Assembly (NCBI GenBank): GCA_026627305.1
Contig: JAPNVD010000013.1
Span: forward strand, 62,001 to 126,000
DNA: 64,000 nt
DNA from: Sulfolobaceae archaeon
Lineage (GTDB): Archaea; Thermoproteota; Thermoprotei_A; Sulfolobales; Sulfolobaceae
Direction of reading: 5' to 3'
The notes under the pieces are model-generated. The model did not search any database. It saw only the letters and a list, made by a program, of their open reading frames with translations, and was not told the origin of the DNA. The stretch's first letter is position 1, and every line of letters begins with the position of its first letter. This document shows positions 44,404 through 53,497 of this stretch, piece by piece. Position numbers and translations under genes: made by a program.

Positions 44404-44917
44404 TCTTAAGCGTTACTAAATATTTTTTGCCATCCCTTTTTACATCATAGACGACCCTAACATTACTGCAATCCCTGCTTATCTCTATGTTGTCATCTGA
44501 TATGAACTTGTATGTTGGCTTAGAACACATGGACAAGTCTACATAATCCTTTATTATATTATCTATCTCATCCATATTGTTTACGTGAAATTGGATTTCA
44601 GTACCTGAAGGAGTTATTGTTGCATAAACTCCTCTACTGCTCATAAGATATGAAATAGCTATACAGGCTATAGAGCCTATGACGTTTAGCAATATTACTA
44701 AGAAAGGAAAGAAGTTGCCCAAGAGCGGTATTTTAATGAAGTATATGAGTATAAAGGAGGTTAACAAAGAGCCTATAACAGAGGAATAGAGGCTATATAG
44801 AAGGGATTCGGTAGCTTTTCTACTGCTATAGCCAATAATGAAACCCTCTATTACGGGACCTACTAGTGGAAACCACCATATCACAAATGGCAAAAGCAAG
44901 AGGTACTTTTTCTGCAT
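44390..44917 (-). CDS. Membrane protein with a C-terminal soluble domain
   Basis: This 175-residue protein has four hydrophobic segments in the first 100 residues and a C-terminal soluble region of about 75 residues, ending KRDGKKYLVTLKIESL. It starts the operon with the PD-(D/E)XK-like gene, with a 14-base overlap. The region upstream, 44918-45170, is A/T-rich promoter sequence with no other gene. No family is recognised. Confidence 0.55.
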   Translation of the reverse strand: MQKKYLLLLPFVIWWFPLVGPVIEGFIIGYSSRKATESLLYSLYSSVIGSLLTSFILIYFIKIPLLGNFFPFLVILLNVIGSIACIAISYLMSSRGVYATITPSGTEIQFHVNNMDEIDNIIKDYVDLSMCSKPTYKFISDDNIEISRDCSNVRVVYDVKRDGKKYLVTLKIESL

Positions 44918-45170
44918 AAAATTCTTTTGTCTATCGATTAATAATAAACTTTATAGTAACCTTCAGCTAGTAGAGAGATAGGTCTACATAGTATAATTAA
45001 ATAATTTCAAAACTTCCTCTAAAGTTGTTTTCATTATATTCCATTCTTGCTATGCTTTTAATGAATTCAATCAATTATGCGAAGTTTTTATGGTAAAAAC
45101 ATTATATACAAATTATGGATTCCATGGTCAAGATCGCTTTTATAGCTGTTATTTATTATAGATCTTCTTG

Positions 45171-45620
45171 ATGAATGAAATTGAAGTGAGAACTCATACA
45201 GCCCTTCATGTACTAAAGGGAGCTGTTAGGAAAGTTCTAGGGGCTAAGTGGACAGCTAGCGTTTACGTAAAGGAAAACCACGGCAGGCTTACAGTGCAAT
45301 TCGATAGAAAGCCAACTGAGCAAGAGATGGAACAAATATTCTTGTTAGCTAATCAGAAGGTTCAAGATAATGTTCCCATAATCATTGAGGAACTGCCAAG
45401 AGAGGAGGCTGAGAAAAAGTATGGAGATGAGATGTACGATTTATTTCCAGTACCAAAAGAGGTGAAAGTGCTCTCTATAGTTATAATACCAGATTGGAAC
45501 ATAAATGCCTGCAACAAGCATCATACGAGGACTACAGGGGAAGTGGGCAAAATCCTTTTAGACGATTGGAGGTTTAGGAACGCTAAAAAGCTCTTAGAGA
45601 TATCATTTAACATAATCTGA
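45171..45620 (+). CDS. alaX: AlaX-like alanyl-tRNA editing protein
   Basis: The protein has about 149 residues from ATG 45171; the TTG just before it at 45168 is less likely. It carries the two zinc-binding pairs of AlaRS/ThrRS editing domains: H-x3-H in HTALH near residue 10, and C-x3-H in CNKHH near residue 112. There is no AlaRS catalytic domain, so it is a free-standing AlaX-S-type protein that hydrolyses mischarged Ser-tRNA(Ala) or Gly-tRNA(Ala). Length fits AlaX-S. The neighbouring minus-strand gene ends eight bases away. Confidence 0.85.
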   Translation: MNEIEVRTHTALHVLKGAVRKVLGAKWTASVYVKENHGRLTVQFDRKPTEQEMEQIFLLANQKVQDNVPIIIEELPREEAEKKYGDEMYDLFPVPKEVKVLSIVIIPDWNINACNKHHTRTTGEVGKILLDDWRFRNAKKLLEISFNII

Positions 45621-45628
45621 GGTAGGGC

Positions 45629-46111
45629 TCACCTCTTTCTAATATAGAACGCAATACCTATTATTATCATAACTCCACCCGTAAAGCCTAAAATAATACC
45701 TACTGTGAAGTAGATCAAGTAGTTCAACAACTTATCTACTATAGGCAATATTGCATACTCAACGCTTATTGGCTTTGATAGATTATTGTATAAGAGCACT
45801 GAAGGAGGGTTGACGAAGGCTATATAGTAGCCTTCGTAATATCTCTGTTCTACGGGCATTTCGCTACCGTTAGGAAACAGTTGTAAAACCCTTATAGCTG
45901 ATGTAGAATTATAAACTACTGCACTTTTAGTTGTGATATTACTTATCATAATCCCCTGATGTGCAGTAATGTTAACTACTTTTAGATCCTTTAAGGATAT
46001 GAAGAGCCCTGAAAGGGGATTACCATAAAGAAAACCATCAATAACTAGTATTATTATGCCTATTACAAGAAATGCAATACCAATTATGATGAACTTCTTT
46101 CCTAATTTCAT
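45629..46111 (-). CDS. Membrane protein with two terminal helices (first of a trio by position)
   Basis: This 160-residue protein has one hydrophobic helix at each end (about 8-28 and 130-155) around an exposed middle region with N-x-S/T sites. It is the last of three minus-strand membrane-protein genes separated by short gaps, downstream of a MoeA-like gene. No family is recognised; the shared operon suggests a small membrane complex. Confidence 0.5.
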   Translation of the reverse strand: MKLGKKFIIIGIAFLVIGIIILVIDGFLYGNPLSGLFISLKDLKVVNITAHQGIMISNITTKSAVVYNSTSAIRVLQLFPNGSEMPVEQRYYEGYYIAFVNPPSVLLYNNLSKPISVEYAILPIVDKLLNYLIYFTVGIILGFTGGVMIIIGIAFYIRKR

Positions 46112-46156
46112 CTTCTCACTAATTTATTATCTTGATTAGTTAAAATTATTGATAAG

Positions 46157-46681
46157 CTAGCTACCTTTTCTTTTCTCTAGATATGTAAATGGATAAAGTA
46201 GGGCTATGGCTAATGCAGCCCAATATATGATCTCAGGGTAAGCAGTATAGGTAATGGAGAAGATCGTGGTATCCGATATTTTACCACTAATTGTTTCAGT
46301 CCCAAATATGAAGAGTGGATAATAAATCGTATACTTGAATAGATCGTAAACGAGATAGTCGAAGAAGACGTAAAGGATTAGGGGCCATAAGATGTAGAGG
46401 ATTGTCTGCCAAAAGAAGGCAGAGGAGACCTTGAACTTTCCAGTTATTAAATAGGATAAATAACCAGAATAGAGCACGATAATGTAAAATCTATAAGCTA
46501 AAAGGATCAAATTTATTATCTTGGTTAAGAGTAAGGATTCTCCAAACAATGTAACCTGAATTTCATAAGGAGAATCATAGATCTGAACTAGGTCACCAAC
46601 GTTATAATACCACCACTCGAAGGGTAACAAAGTTATTATTATAGACCCTAAGAGGTACGTAAAAGTTATCTTGTATTTCAT
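46157..46681 (-). CDS. Membrane protein of about five helices
   Basis: This 174-residue protein is largely hydrophobic and rich in tyrosine and tryptophan. It has about five membrane segments and a short basic C-terminus (YLEKRKGS). Its start overlaps the stop of the upstream gene by four bases, so it is translationally coupled. No motif is visible. Confidence 0.5.
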   Translation of the reverse strand: MKYKITFTYLLGSIIITLLPFEWWYYNVGDLVQIYDSPYEIQVTLFGESLLLTKIINLILLAYRFYIIVLYSGYLSYLITGKFKVSSAFFWQTILYILWPLILYVFFDYLVYDLFKYTIYYPLFIFGTETISGKISDTTIFSITYTAYPEIIYWAALAIALLYPFTYLEKRKGS

Positions 46682-47079
46682 ATACTAACCACCTCAGTTA
46701 CGTTCAACTCTCCTATCCCTATTGTTATGCTAACGTTCTCTACACCTTTAGCAATGTTCTCCTCTAACTGTGTAAGATTGGAATAACTGAGTCTAAAGTT
46801 ATCGATACTATTTGGGGGTATAACTTGGACTTTCTGAAGCCACAAATCAGGACCAGTAATATTATAGATAGTAATTGTTTCAGACATCTTGTTAGAAGCT
46901 TCAATGTAAATTCCAGTGGAGTTTATTATTACTCTATCTATTCTGAACTTGTTGGTGGAGAGTATGTTGTGGATTTGTGTATAAGACGGTAGAAAGTAGA
47001 GATAAACTTGATTATAGTAACCAACTAGTATTATGATAACGATGAAAGCTATTATTGCACTTACCTTTGCCCAGTCCAT
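46678..47079 (-). CDS. Single-pass membrane protein
   Basis: This 133-residue protein has an N-terminal hydrophobic helix (about 6-30) and an outer domain with N-x-S/T sequons. It resembles a small pilus-like or surface protein in layout. It overlaps the next gene by four bases and is preceded at 47129 by the MoeA-like gene on the same strand, 49 bases away. No family is recognised. Confidence 0.5.
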   Translation of the reverse strand: MDWAKVSAIIAFIVIIILVGYYNQVYLYFLPSYTQIHNILSTNKFRIDRVIINSTGIYIEASNKMSETITIYNITGPDLWLQKVQVIPPNSIDNFRLSYSNLTQLEENIAKGVENVSITIGIGELNVTEVVSI

Positions 47080-47128
47080 TCAACCGTATATATTCTATCA
47101 TTCCTTAATATAAAAATACTTTTCCTAT

Positions 47129-48127
47129 TTAGTGAGGTTTATAGCTTTCTAATATACCTCCTAACCCCATAGCTGCTATATCTCTCTTTGACGGTATTAT
47201 ACCAGCCATCATCATAGTGAAGATTACATCAATGCTATTCTTATCCTTAGAATGAATCCCACCAGCCGAGATACCTAATATTGGTATGTCATCCCATAGA
47301 GCTATCAGCGACATTGTTGTAGGCTTAATGGGAACTCCATAGGCTATAATATTTGTCGCGATCTTTCTTATGGCTATAGGAGTCCTATCCGTTGGATCTA
47401 CAGACATCCCTCCAGTAACTATTATACCCTCAGCACCTGCGTCTCTAGCCTTCTTTATTTCAGCTATTATCTTCTCTTCATCATCAGGTGCAAAAGCGTA
47501 AAACACTATCTCCCAGCCGTATTTTTCAGCCTTAGACCTAATTATAGGTAAGTACTCGTCCTTTTTCCTCCCTTCATATATTTCAGTCCCAGTTATCACA
47601 GCTCCAATTTTCTTCCTTATAAACGGCCTTACCTTAACGAAAGGTTTCACATCTTTTACTAAATCTTCCAATTCTTTCCTCTTCATACTTAAAGGTATGA
47701 CCTCAACAGTTCCCACAAGCTCTTTAGCCCCTAAGGCAGTATAGTTCTGCTTGACTATAACATAGACCTGCATGTTCATGTTGAAGTTAGTCAAGCTCTC
47801 CCCATCAACTTCTAGAACCCCAGGGATTTTGGAGTAAAGAAATGTAAGACCTTGTCTTCCCGGAGATACCTCTATAGTAGAAGTATCAACTACCTTATTT
47901 GCCACAAACGGTGTTATTTCCCACTCATAAACCAGATCCTCGTTCTCCTTGGCTTCATCTTCTATCCAAACGTAATAGACTCCAGAGTTCTTCAACTTTT
48001 CAACATCTTCAGGGCTTATTATATGGCCTCTTTGCAATAATGTTCCTGCTATTTCTGGCGTTACTATTGTGGTATCATAAGCTAGCTTTTTGCCTATAGC
48101 CTCCTCTGTCCTTACTTTACGTATCAT
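47129..48127 (-). CDS. Molybdopterin-binding protein, MoeA/CinA-like
   Basis: This 332-residue protein has a MoaB/Mog-type domain in its C-terminal half: KKIGAVITGTEIYEGR, then a VTGGMSVDPTDRTP block, then GIPLK-like and ISAGG segments. The first half is a MoeA-like extension. These occur in molybdenum-cofactor enzymes that insert or adenylate the cofactor. The canonical MoeA motif differs slightly (GGMSVDPTD for GGVSVGDYD), so its exact reaction is uncertain. It is divergent from the zinc-ribbon membrane protein. Confidence 0.78.
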   Translation of the reverse strand: MIRKVRTEEAIGKKLAYDTTIVTPEIAGTLLQRGHIISPEDVEKLKNSGVYYVWIEDEAKENEDLVYEWEITPFVANKVVDTSTIEVSPGRQGLTFLYSKIPGVLEVDGESLTNFNMNMQVYVIVKQNYTALGAKELVGTVEVIPLSMKRKELEDLVKDVKPFVKVRPFIRKKIGAVITGTEIYEGRKKDEYLPIIRSKAEKYGWEIVFYAFAPDDEEKIIAEIKKARDAGAEGIIVTGGMSVDPTDRTPIAIRKIATNIIAYGVPIKPTTMSLIALWDDIPILGISAGGIHSKDKNSIDVIFTMMMAGIIPSKRDIAAMGLGGILESYKPH

Positions 48128-48179
48128 AATTTAACCTTAGTCCCAAAAGTTATAAATCTTTACAAGAATAATAAGCTAC

Positions 48180-48884
48180 ATGCCTAAAAAATGCCCTAGA
48201 TGTGGATATGAAAACCCCGATGATGCTCTTTACTGTATGCGATGTGGCTACCCATTATCGCAGCAGTCAGGTTCATCTACAAATGTGCTAGAGAACGCCT
48301 TCAATCTTCTGCTGAAGAATTCAAAGCTTATCTACTTTCCATTGGGTTTCCTAATTTTACAGATCTTAGTATTAATAATCCTCTTCCTATTTACAGCAAT
48401 ACCGCCAGTTTCCATATTCAGACCTCTTGTTGTTGGTATATCCTTATTAGTGGCCTTTGTATTGAGCGTAATAGAATCTATAGGATTTGCATATGTAATA
48501 AATAGGGTTACTGAAGAGGCCTATCATATAGTGGCTCCACAGAACCCTCTAAAAATGGATTTCTCTAAATTATATAACTATGTTATTGGCTTAGGGATAA
48601 TTGGAGGTATCCTTGGCTTAGCCGGACAACCCTTAGTTTGGGTTATAGTAGGGTTATTGAGCTTAGGGATTTATATCGCTTCAATTCTATTAATGGAAAA
48701 CGCACAGGTAACCTTAGATAATATCTTCAATTGGCTATCTAGGTTGTTTAATCAAGATGTTCTCACAGCTATTGTTATTATAATATTAGGAATACTCAAC
48801 ATGATCCCTGTAATAGATGTTTTCACAATACCTTACTTAGCATTGGTGTTCGTAGAAGAGGAGATAAAAAGTAGTAAAATTTGA
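48180..48884 (+). CDS. Zinc-ribbon membrane protein
   Basis: This 234-residue protein has an N-terminal zinc ribbon CPRCGYENPDDALYCMRCG (two C-x2-C pairs) followed by about five hydrophobic segments. The family name zinc-ribbon membrane protein applies; function is unknown. The start ATG at 48180 directly follows the promoter region shared with the MoeA-like gene. Confidence 0.68.
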   Translation: MPKKCPRCGYENPDDALYCMRCGYPLSQQSGSSTNVLENAFNLLLKNSKLIYFPLGFLILQILVLIILFLFTAIPPVSIFRPLVVGISLLVAFVLSVIESIGFAYVINRVTEEAYHIVAPQNPLKMDFSKLYNYVIGLGIIGGILGLAGQPLVWVIVGLLSLGIYIASILLMENAQVTLDNIFNWLSRLFNQDVLTAIVIIILGILNMIPVIDVFTIPYLALVFVEEEIKSSKI

Positions 48885-48933
48885 GAGAAAAGAAGAGAGT
48901 ATGTATTTAATCTCTTCTCGCTCTGTCCTTTTA

Positions 48934-50079
48934 TCAAAGCCCTAAGACGCCTAGCTCATTACCCAATACACTTAGCATGAACTGGTTATTTACGTATTCG
49001 TTAAAGCTCTCTATTATTATATAATGTCTATCTATAGCATAGAGAATGCTGGAGTTATTCATGTGAGATATCAAGTACTGGGCGCCATCATAAGTCCCTG
49101 TAGTATAATTGATTGCAAAAGCCTCAGCTATGGTGAAAGTCTCGTTTACTGCAGTTTCATTGATTGCCTTTATTGTTGCTAATACGCTATGGAGTGTAGA
49201 ATTTGTATAATAACCTATATACATGCTAGTTGCGTTTAGGCTCTTAATTATCTTGAAGATTTTGTTCTGCCTCCAGAATCCATGATGATGTGGATCTTGG
49301 TTAGAGAGTACATAGATGTAATTATGGTGTCCAAAGAAGTTCATCTCGGACAAGCTTGGAAATGTTAGATTTATGGCTGAGAAGTTCAAATACCCCCATG
49401 CAGTTAAGCTCATGTAAGGAATTGTAGTTAGCTTACTTGGAACTGGTGGAACCTTCCAATGATTAGCCTTCAATGTGTTATATTCGTCCTTAATGATAGA
49501 AACTGCCGATTTTATGTTATTAGAAGTGCCATTAACTAGTGAGAAGAATAGTGTCTTATTAACGTACCCTAGGGCAATTCCATAGAAAGATACATTACCA
49601 TAGGCATAATTCATACTCTGATAAGTGCTCGTGTTGAAGTTTAATAGAAGAACTAATAAGCTCTCTATTTTGTTGAAGTTTATACTGCTGTTCGTTGCTA
49701 GAACTGCTCCAAGAATAAACGTTGTAGAATTGTGCTTTAGGACTTCGAAGTAGGATTGTGTTATGTTAGGTAAAGCACTCATGTACATAGCGTAATTTGA
49801 GTTTTCAAAGTTTCCTCCATTATTTAAGTAATGATTTAACAGCTGAGAGAAATTATTTACCTGTGCCCAGACTACTAGGGAGAAACCAGGTATACCTGTG
49901 GCGTTAGTGGCCTGTTGCGTAGATATTAAGACACTAGGTTGTGCAGATACCACTGGATTGAACTTATGGGCTAACGCTATTCCAGTACCTATTACTATTG
50001 CAGCAATTAATATTAATGATATTATAGATATCGGTTTCATGAGTTTGAATAATCCTTTTATACTATTAAAATTTTTCAC
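48934..50079 (-). CDS. Exported protein with a His-rich patch, partner of an ABC transporter
   Basis: This 381-residue protein starts at GTG 50079, which shares one base with the stop of the upstream permease gene. It has an N-terminal membrane segment (about 16-36) and an outer domain of roughly 340 residues with many N-x-S/T sequons. A histidine cluster (DPHHHG, with FFGHHNY before it) is in the middle. As the third gene of the ABC operon it is likely the extracytoplasmic partner. Metal handling is possible but unproven. Confidence 0.62.
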   Translation of the reverse strand: MKNFNSIKGLFKLMKPISIISLILIAAIVIGTGIALAHKFNPVVSAQPSVLISTQQATNATGIPGFSLVVWAQVNNFSQLLNHYLNNGGNFENSNYAMYMSALPNITQSYFEVLKHNSTTFILGAVLATNSSINFNKIESLLVLLLNFNTSTYQSMNYAYGNVSFYGIALGYVNKTLFFSLVNGTSNNIKSAVSIIKDEYNTLKANHWKVPPVPSKLTTIPYMSLTAWGYLNFSAINLTFPSLSEMNFFGHHNYIYVLSNQDPHHHGFWRQNKIFKIIKSLNATSMYIGYYTNSTLHSVLATIKAINETAVNETFTIAEAFAINYTTGTYDGAQYLISHMNNSSILYAIDRHYIIIESFNEYVNNQFMLSVLGNELGVLGL

Positions 50080-50939
50080 TAAAATACTCTTTTCGGTATG
50101 TCTCTATGTAGAAAAGTGTAAATGGATATAAAGATAGGTACCACAGAGTAGGCAATTATAGAAAGCGAACTCAAAAGAGGACTCCCTGGCGTTCCTCCAA
50201 ATAAGGATAAGCCTTCAACTAAGAAATAAGCCCCAGGTATGTTAATAGCTATGGAATATGGGAACTCCTCCGCACCCCACGTTGGGAAATACATACTTAT
50301 ACTTAGATAACTTAAATTCCTAGTCAGAGTTGAAAGTAATATTAACACATCAACTAACGCTACTGATGTAACTAAAATAACGCTAGCAACTAGAAATGCA
50401 ATATTCCCCCTCCTTATTATTTCACCAACCAGAAATGCTATAGAGTAAAAGGTTAGGGCTGAAAACACAACGGCACCAAAGAGTTCAGGCAGGAAGTTGA
50501 GATACACCTGGGTACCAAAGTAGAAAAACGATAAGAAAAGGGAGATGATAACCATCAATCCATACATTAGGGTAAGTAAAACGTAACCGCCTATGAACTT
50601 CCCTGAAATGAAGCTGAGCCTAGTTATAGGTTTTGTTAGTAGGAAATCCATTGTCCCGTGCTCATACTCTTCAGCCATAGATCCAGCTGATATGGATATT
50701 GCGATGAAGTGTATTAAGAAGCTTTGAGGCAAGAGAACACCTATAAGCCATACATATTCATGAATGGAAGATAAAAATCTGGCAGCGGTATGAGTGCTCT
50801 TTGCGTAATCTAGCAAAACGTAAGTGCCTATTTCGAATAAGAACGTTATTATTATTAGCGTTATAACCTTCTTCCTAGCTATAGCTCTCCTGATTTCATA
50901 AAGGATTATTTTCTCTATCACCTTTGACAGCCCTCTCAT
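50079..50939 (-). CDS. ABC-2-type transporter permease
   Basis: This 286-residue protein has about six membrane segments. It carries the ABC-2 landmark EEYEHGTMDFLLTKPITRLSFISGKFIG, typical of NosY/CcmB-like exporters. It overlaps the ATPase gene by 44 bases and the following exported protein by one base. The three genes are an operon. The substrate is unknown. Confidence 0.78.
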   Translation of the reverse strand: MRGLSKVIEKIILYEIRRAIARKKVITLIIITFLFEIGTYVLLDYAKSTHTAARFLSSIHEYVWLIGVLLPQSFLIHFIAISISAGSMAEEYEHGTMDFLLTKPITRLSFISGKFIGGYVLLTLMYGLMVIISLFLSFFYFGTQVYLNFLPELFGAVVFSALTFYSIAFLVGEIIRRGNIAFLVASVILVTSVALVDVLILLSTLTRNLSYLSISMYFPTWGAEEFPYSIAINIPGAYFLVEGLSLFGGTPGSPLLSSLSIIAYSVVPIFISIYTFLHRDIPKRVF

Positions 50940-51819
50940 AAGCCCTATCTAGGTCTAGGTCAAGATAAAACGACTTCACTTTTACCCCCTTTGAGATCAA
51001 GTAATCCAAGAGCTCCTCCCTTTTATCCTCTTTAAGTGTAACCATTATTTTCTCTTTATCAATATCTTCAATACCACTCACGTAATTGAGCTCGCTTATA
51101 GCCCTCTTTAAGGCTTCTAAGTTCCTACTCTCTATTATCACTCTAGTCCCCAGGAACTGTTTAACCAAATCCTCCTTTGTTCCATGAAATATTATCCTCC
51201 CTTTATATATAACATAAATATCCTGGGCTAACTCTTTTACATCCTCCATTATATGGGAGGTCATTAGAACGCTGACTCCGTATTCCTTGCTTATTCTCCT
51301 TATCAAATCCCTTATATGCATTGTAATTATAGGATCAGTACCCATGTAAGGTTCGTCAAGAATGAGGACCTCAGGAGATCCTAATAATGCCTCAGCGATG
51401 GCTAACCTCTGTACCATGCCTTTACTGAACTTAGCTATCTTCTTGTTTTCGACATCTTTTAGTTCAACTAGCTCTAAAACCCTTCTCACTTCTGACCTAC
51501 TAACGCCTTTCATAGATGCTGAGAACTCCAACAATTGCCTAGCTGTGAAGAACCCGGGTAGATTTGGGATTTCCTGAACGTAACCTACTTTTTTGAATAG
51601 ATCCTTATCACGGAAGGGATTATGACCTAAAATCTCCACCTTTCCTCTATCTGGGAATATTAACCCCACAATAATCCTTATAGTTGTTGTCTTTCCTGAT
51701 CCATTAGGTCCTAACAGAGCTGTTATACCACCTTTTTCTACATTTATAGAAATACCATTAAGGATATTCTCTGAGCCATATCTCTTCCATAGGTCTTCAA
51801 CAATTATTGAATAATTCAT
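50896..51819 (-). CDS. ABC transporter ATP-binding protein
   Basis: This 307-residue ATPase has Walker A GPNGSGKTT at about 37-45, signature FSKGMVQRLAIAEAL and Walker B VLILDEPYMGTDP, with the switch in TSHIM. The C-terminal 90 residues are the extra domain common to ABC-2 exporters. It opens the three-gene operon. The direction of transcription is opposite to the bd-like oxidase genes that follow. Confidence 0.9.
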   Translation of the reverse strand: MNYSIIVEDLWKRYGSENILNGISINVEKGGITALLGPNGSGKTTTIRIIVGLIFPDRGKVEILGHNPFRDKDLFKKVGYVQEIPNLPGFFTARQLLEFSASMKGVSRSEVRRVLELVELKDVENKKIAKFSKGMVQRLAIAEALLGSPEVLILDEPYMGTDPIITMHIRDLIRRISKEYGVSVLMTSHIMEDVKELAQDIYVIYKGRIIFHGTKEDLVKQFLGTRVIIESRNLEALKRAISELNYVSGIEDIDKEKIMVTLKEDKREELLDYLISKGVKVKSFYLDLDLDRAYERAVKGDRENNPL

Positions 51820-52063
51820 TTAAACTTAGTAGTAGATTTCATCGCGGAAAAATAAGTCTTGCTATAACGACAAATAAAGAAGTTTAGTAATTTTATTAAG
51901 TATAAAATGGAAAGTCTGTAATAGATTATTTAATCATAAGTAAATTTATATATTCCGTTTAATCCCAATTCTATACTTTATACTTTATAAATTAGTATAA
52001 ACTTGTATAGTAAAAGGGTTAAATTTACTAATTTAGTTAATTTGAACTTAGGTGTAAGTAAGA

Positions 52064-53497
52064 ATGGATATAGTGTTATTTGATAGAGCTTTCACGCCAT
52101 TCATAATTGGTACACACATGCTCTACACTATATGGGCTATGACCTTACCAATTTACATAGTTATTGCAGAATATCTAGGCTACAAACATAACGATCCAGT
52201 ATATTATGCTATAGCTAAAAGGATGACACCAGTTATGATAATATTCTTCTCCGTGGGTTCGGCTTTCGGTGTTATGATCGCTATCTCGTTCTTAACGTTG
52301 TGGTATAAATGGATGTATCTGGTTAGTCAAATAGATATAATGCCATTAATAGTTGAAGTCTTTGCGTTCTTCATGGAGGTTATATTCTTAGCGTTATACG
52401 TTTATGGCTGGAACAAGTTCAGTAGGACTACTCACCTTATTCTCGGAATAGCCATAGCTATAGGAGCTAATATGTCAGCGGCTCTAATAACTTGGGTAAA
52501 CTCGTGGATGAACACGCCTGTGGGCTTTAACATCCAAGCTTACCTTCAGACAGGTAAGATCGAAGATGTAAATCCATGGGCTGTATTCCTGGCACCAGCT
52601 GCAAGGTATGAGATCCCCATGGCTATTTCAGGTGCGATATATGCAGCCTCCTCTGCCTTAATGATGTTTTATGCATATAGAATGTTCAGAGTAAAGGATC
52701 CTCTTGAGAAGGAGTATTACACTAAGGGAGCTAAACTAGCTGTTTACTTTGCATCAATAGACGCTTTCCTAGTAGGACTTACAGGTGATTACGCTGGAAA
52801 ATCATTAGCAGTAGAACAGCCGTTAAAGTTAGCAGCAATGGAGGATGCGCTATATTCAGGAAAAGGTTTGCCTGAGGTGGTTGGACCTATAAAGATTCCA
52901 AAGCTATTAAGCTTCCTAGCCACTGGCAATCCTAATGGCTATGTAGTCGGTCTAAATGCGTTTCCAAAGTCGGAGTGGCCACCCGTTACAATAGTTCATA
53001 ACGCTTTCGATACAATGGCGACATTCGGTATAATCATAGCCATAATATCATGGTTAATAGCTATATCATTGATATTCAAGCCAAAGAATGCACTGTTCAG
53101 AATCCTAGGGCTAGCAGATGGCAAACCCTTCGATCACTTCTTACCTAAGGCTGCAATGTTTATATCAGGAATATTAGGCATATTAGCATGGGAATCTGGA
53201 TGGGTAGCTGCAGAGGTTGGAAGACAGCCTTGGGTTATATATGGTGTAATGTTAACTTCTCAGGCTGCTAACACTTCACCCATCGTTATACCTGTAGCTA
53301 TAGCATTAGGCACCGTTGTAGTATTCCTTGTAGTATATACATACTACCTACTAAATAAGGTATTTAAGACAAGGCCTATAGCCTTAGATGTGCAAAGGGC
53401 AGCTGAGGAGTTAGGAAGTTTAGGTACAGCTTATTTAAATGGTGGTTCATTTGTGAAGTTATCTTCTTCAGAAGGTAAAAAGGAGGTGAAGAAGTGA
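52064..53497 (+). CDS. cydA: Cytochrome bd-like oxidase subunit I
   Basis: This 477-residue membrane protein matches CydA: GTHML with His18 (heme b595/d ligand), Glu98 and Glu105 in the proton-path segment VEVFAFFMEVIF, Asn146 in NSWMNTPVGF, Lys255 and Glu260 in KLAAME, and GWVAAEVGRQPW. The Met equivalent to E. coli Met393 (heme b558) lies in FDTMATFG. The second b558 ligand, E. coli His186, has no counterpart; no histidine occurs between 124 and about 310. It would oxidise quinol and reduce oxygen. The following gene is the small partner. Confidence 0.82.
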   Translation: MDIVLFDRAFTPFIIGTHMLYTIWAMTLPIYIVIAEYLGYKHNDPVYYAIAKRMTPVMIIFFSVGSAFGVMIAISFLTLWYKWMYLVSQIDIMPLIVEVFAFFMEVIFLALYVYGWNKFSRTTHLILGIAIAIGANMSAALITWVNSWMNTPVGFNIQAYLQTGKIEDVNPWAVFLAPAARYEIPMAISGAIYAASSALMMFYAYRMFRVKDPLEKEYYTKGAKLAVYFASIDAFLVGLTGDYAGKSLAVEQPLKLAAMEDALYSGKGLPEVVGPIKIPKLLSFLATGNPNGYVVGLNAFPKSEWPPVTIVHNAFDTMATFGIIIAIISWLIAISLIFKPKNALFRILGLADGKPFDHFLPKAAMFISGILGILAWESGWVAAEVGRQPWVIYGVMLTSQAANTSPIVIPVAIALGTVVVFLVVYTYYLLNKVFKTRPIALDVQRAAEELGSLGTAYLNGGSFVKLSSSEGKKEVKK

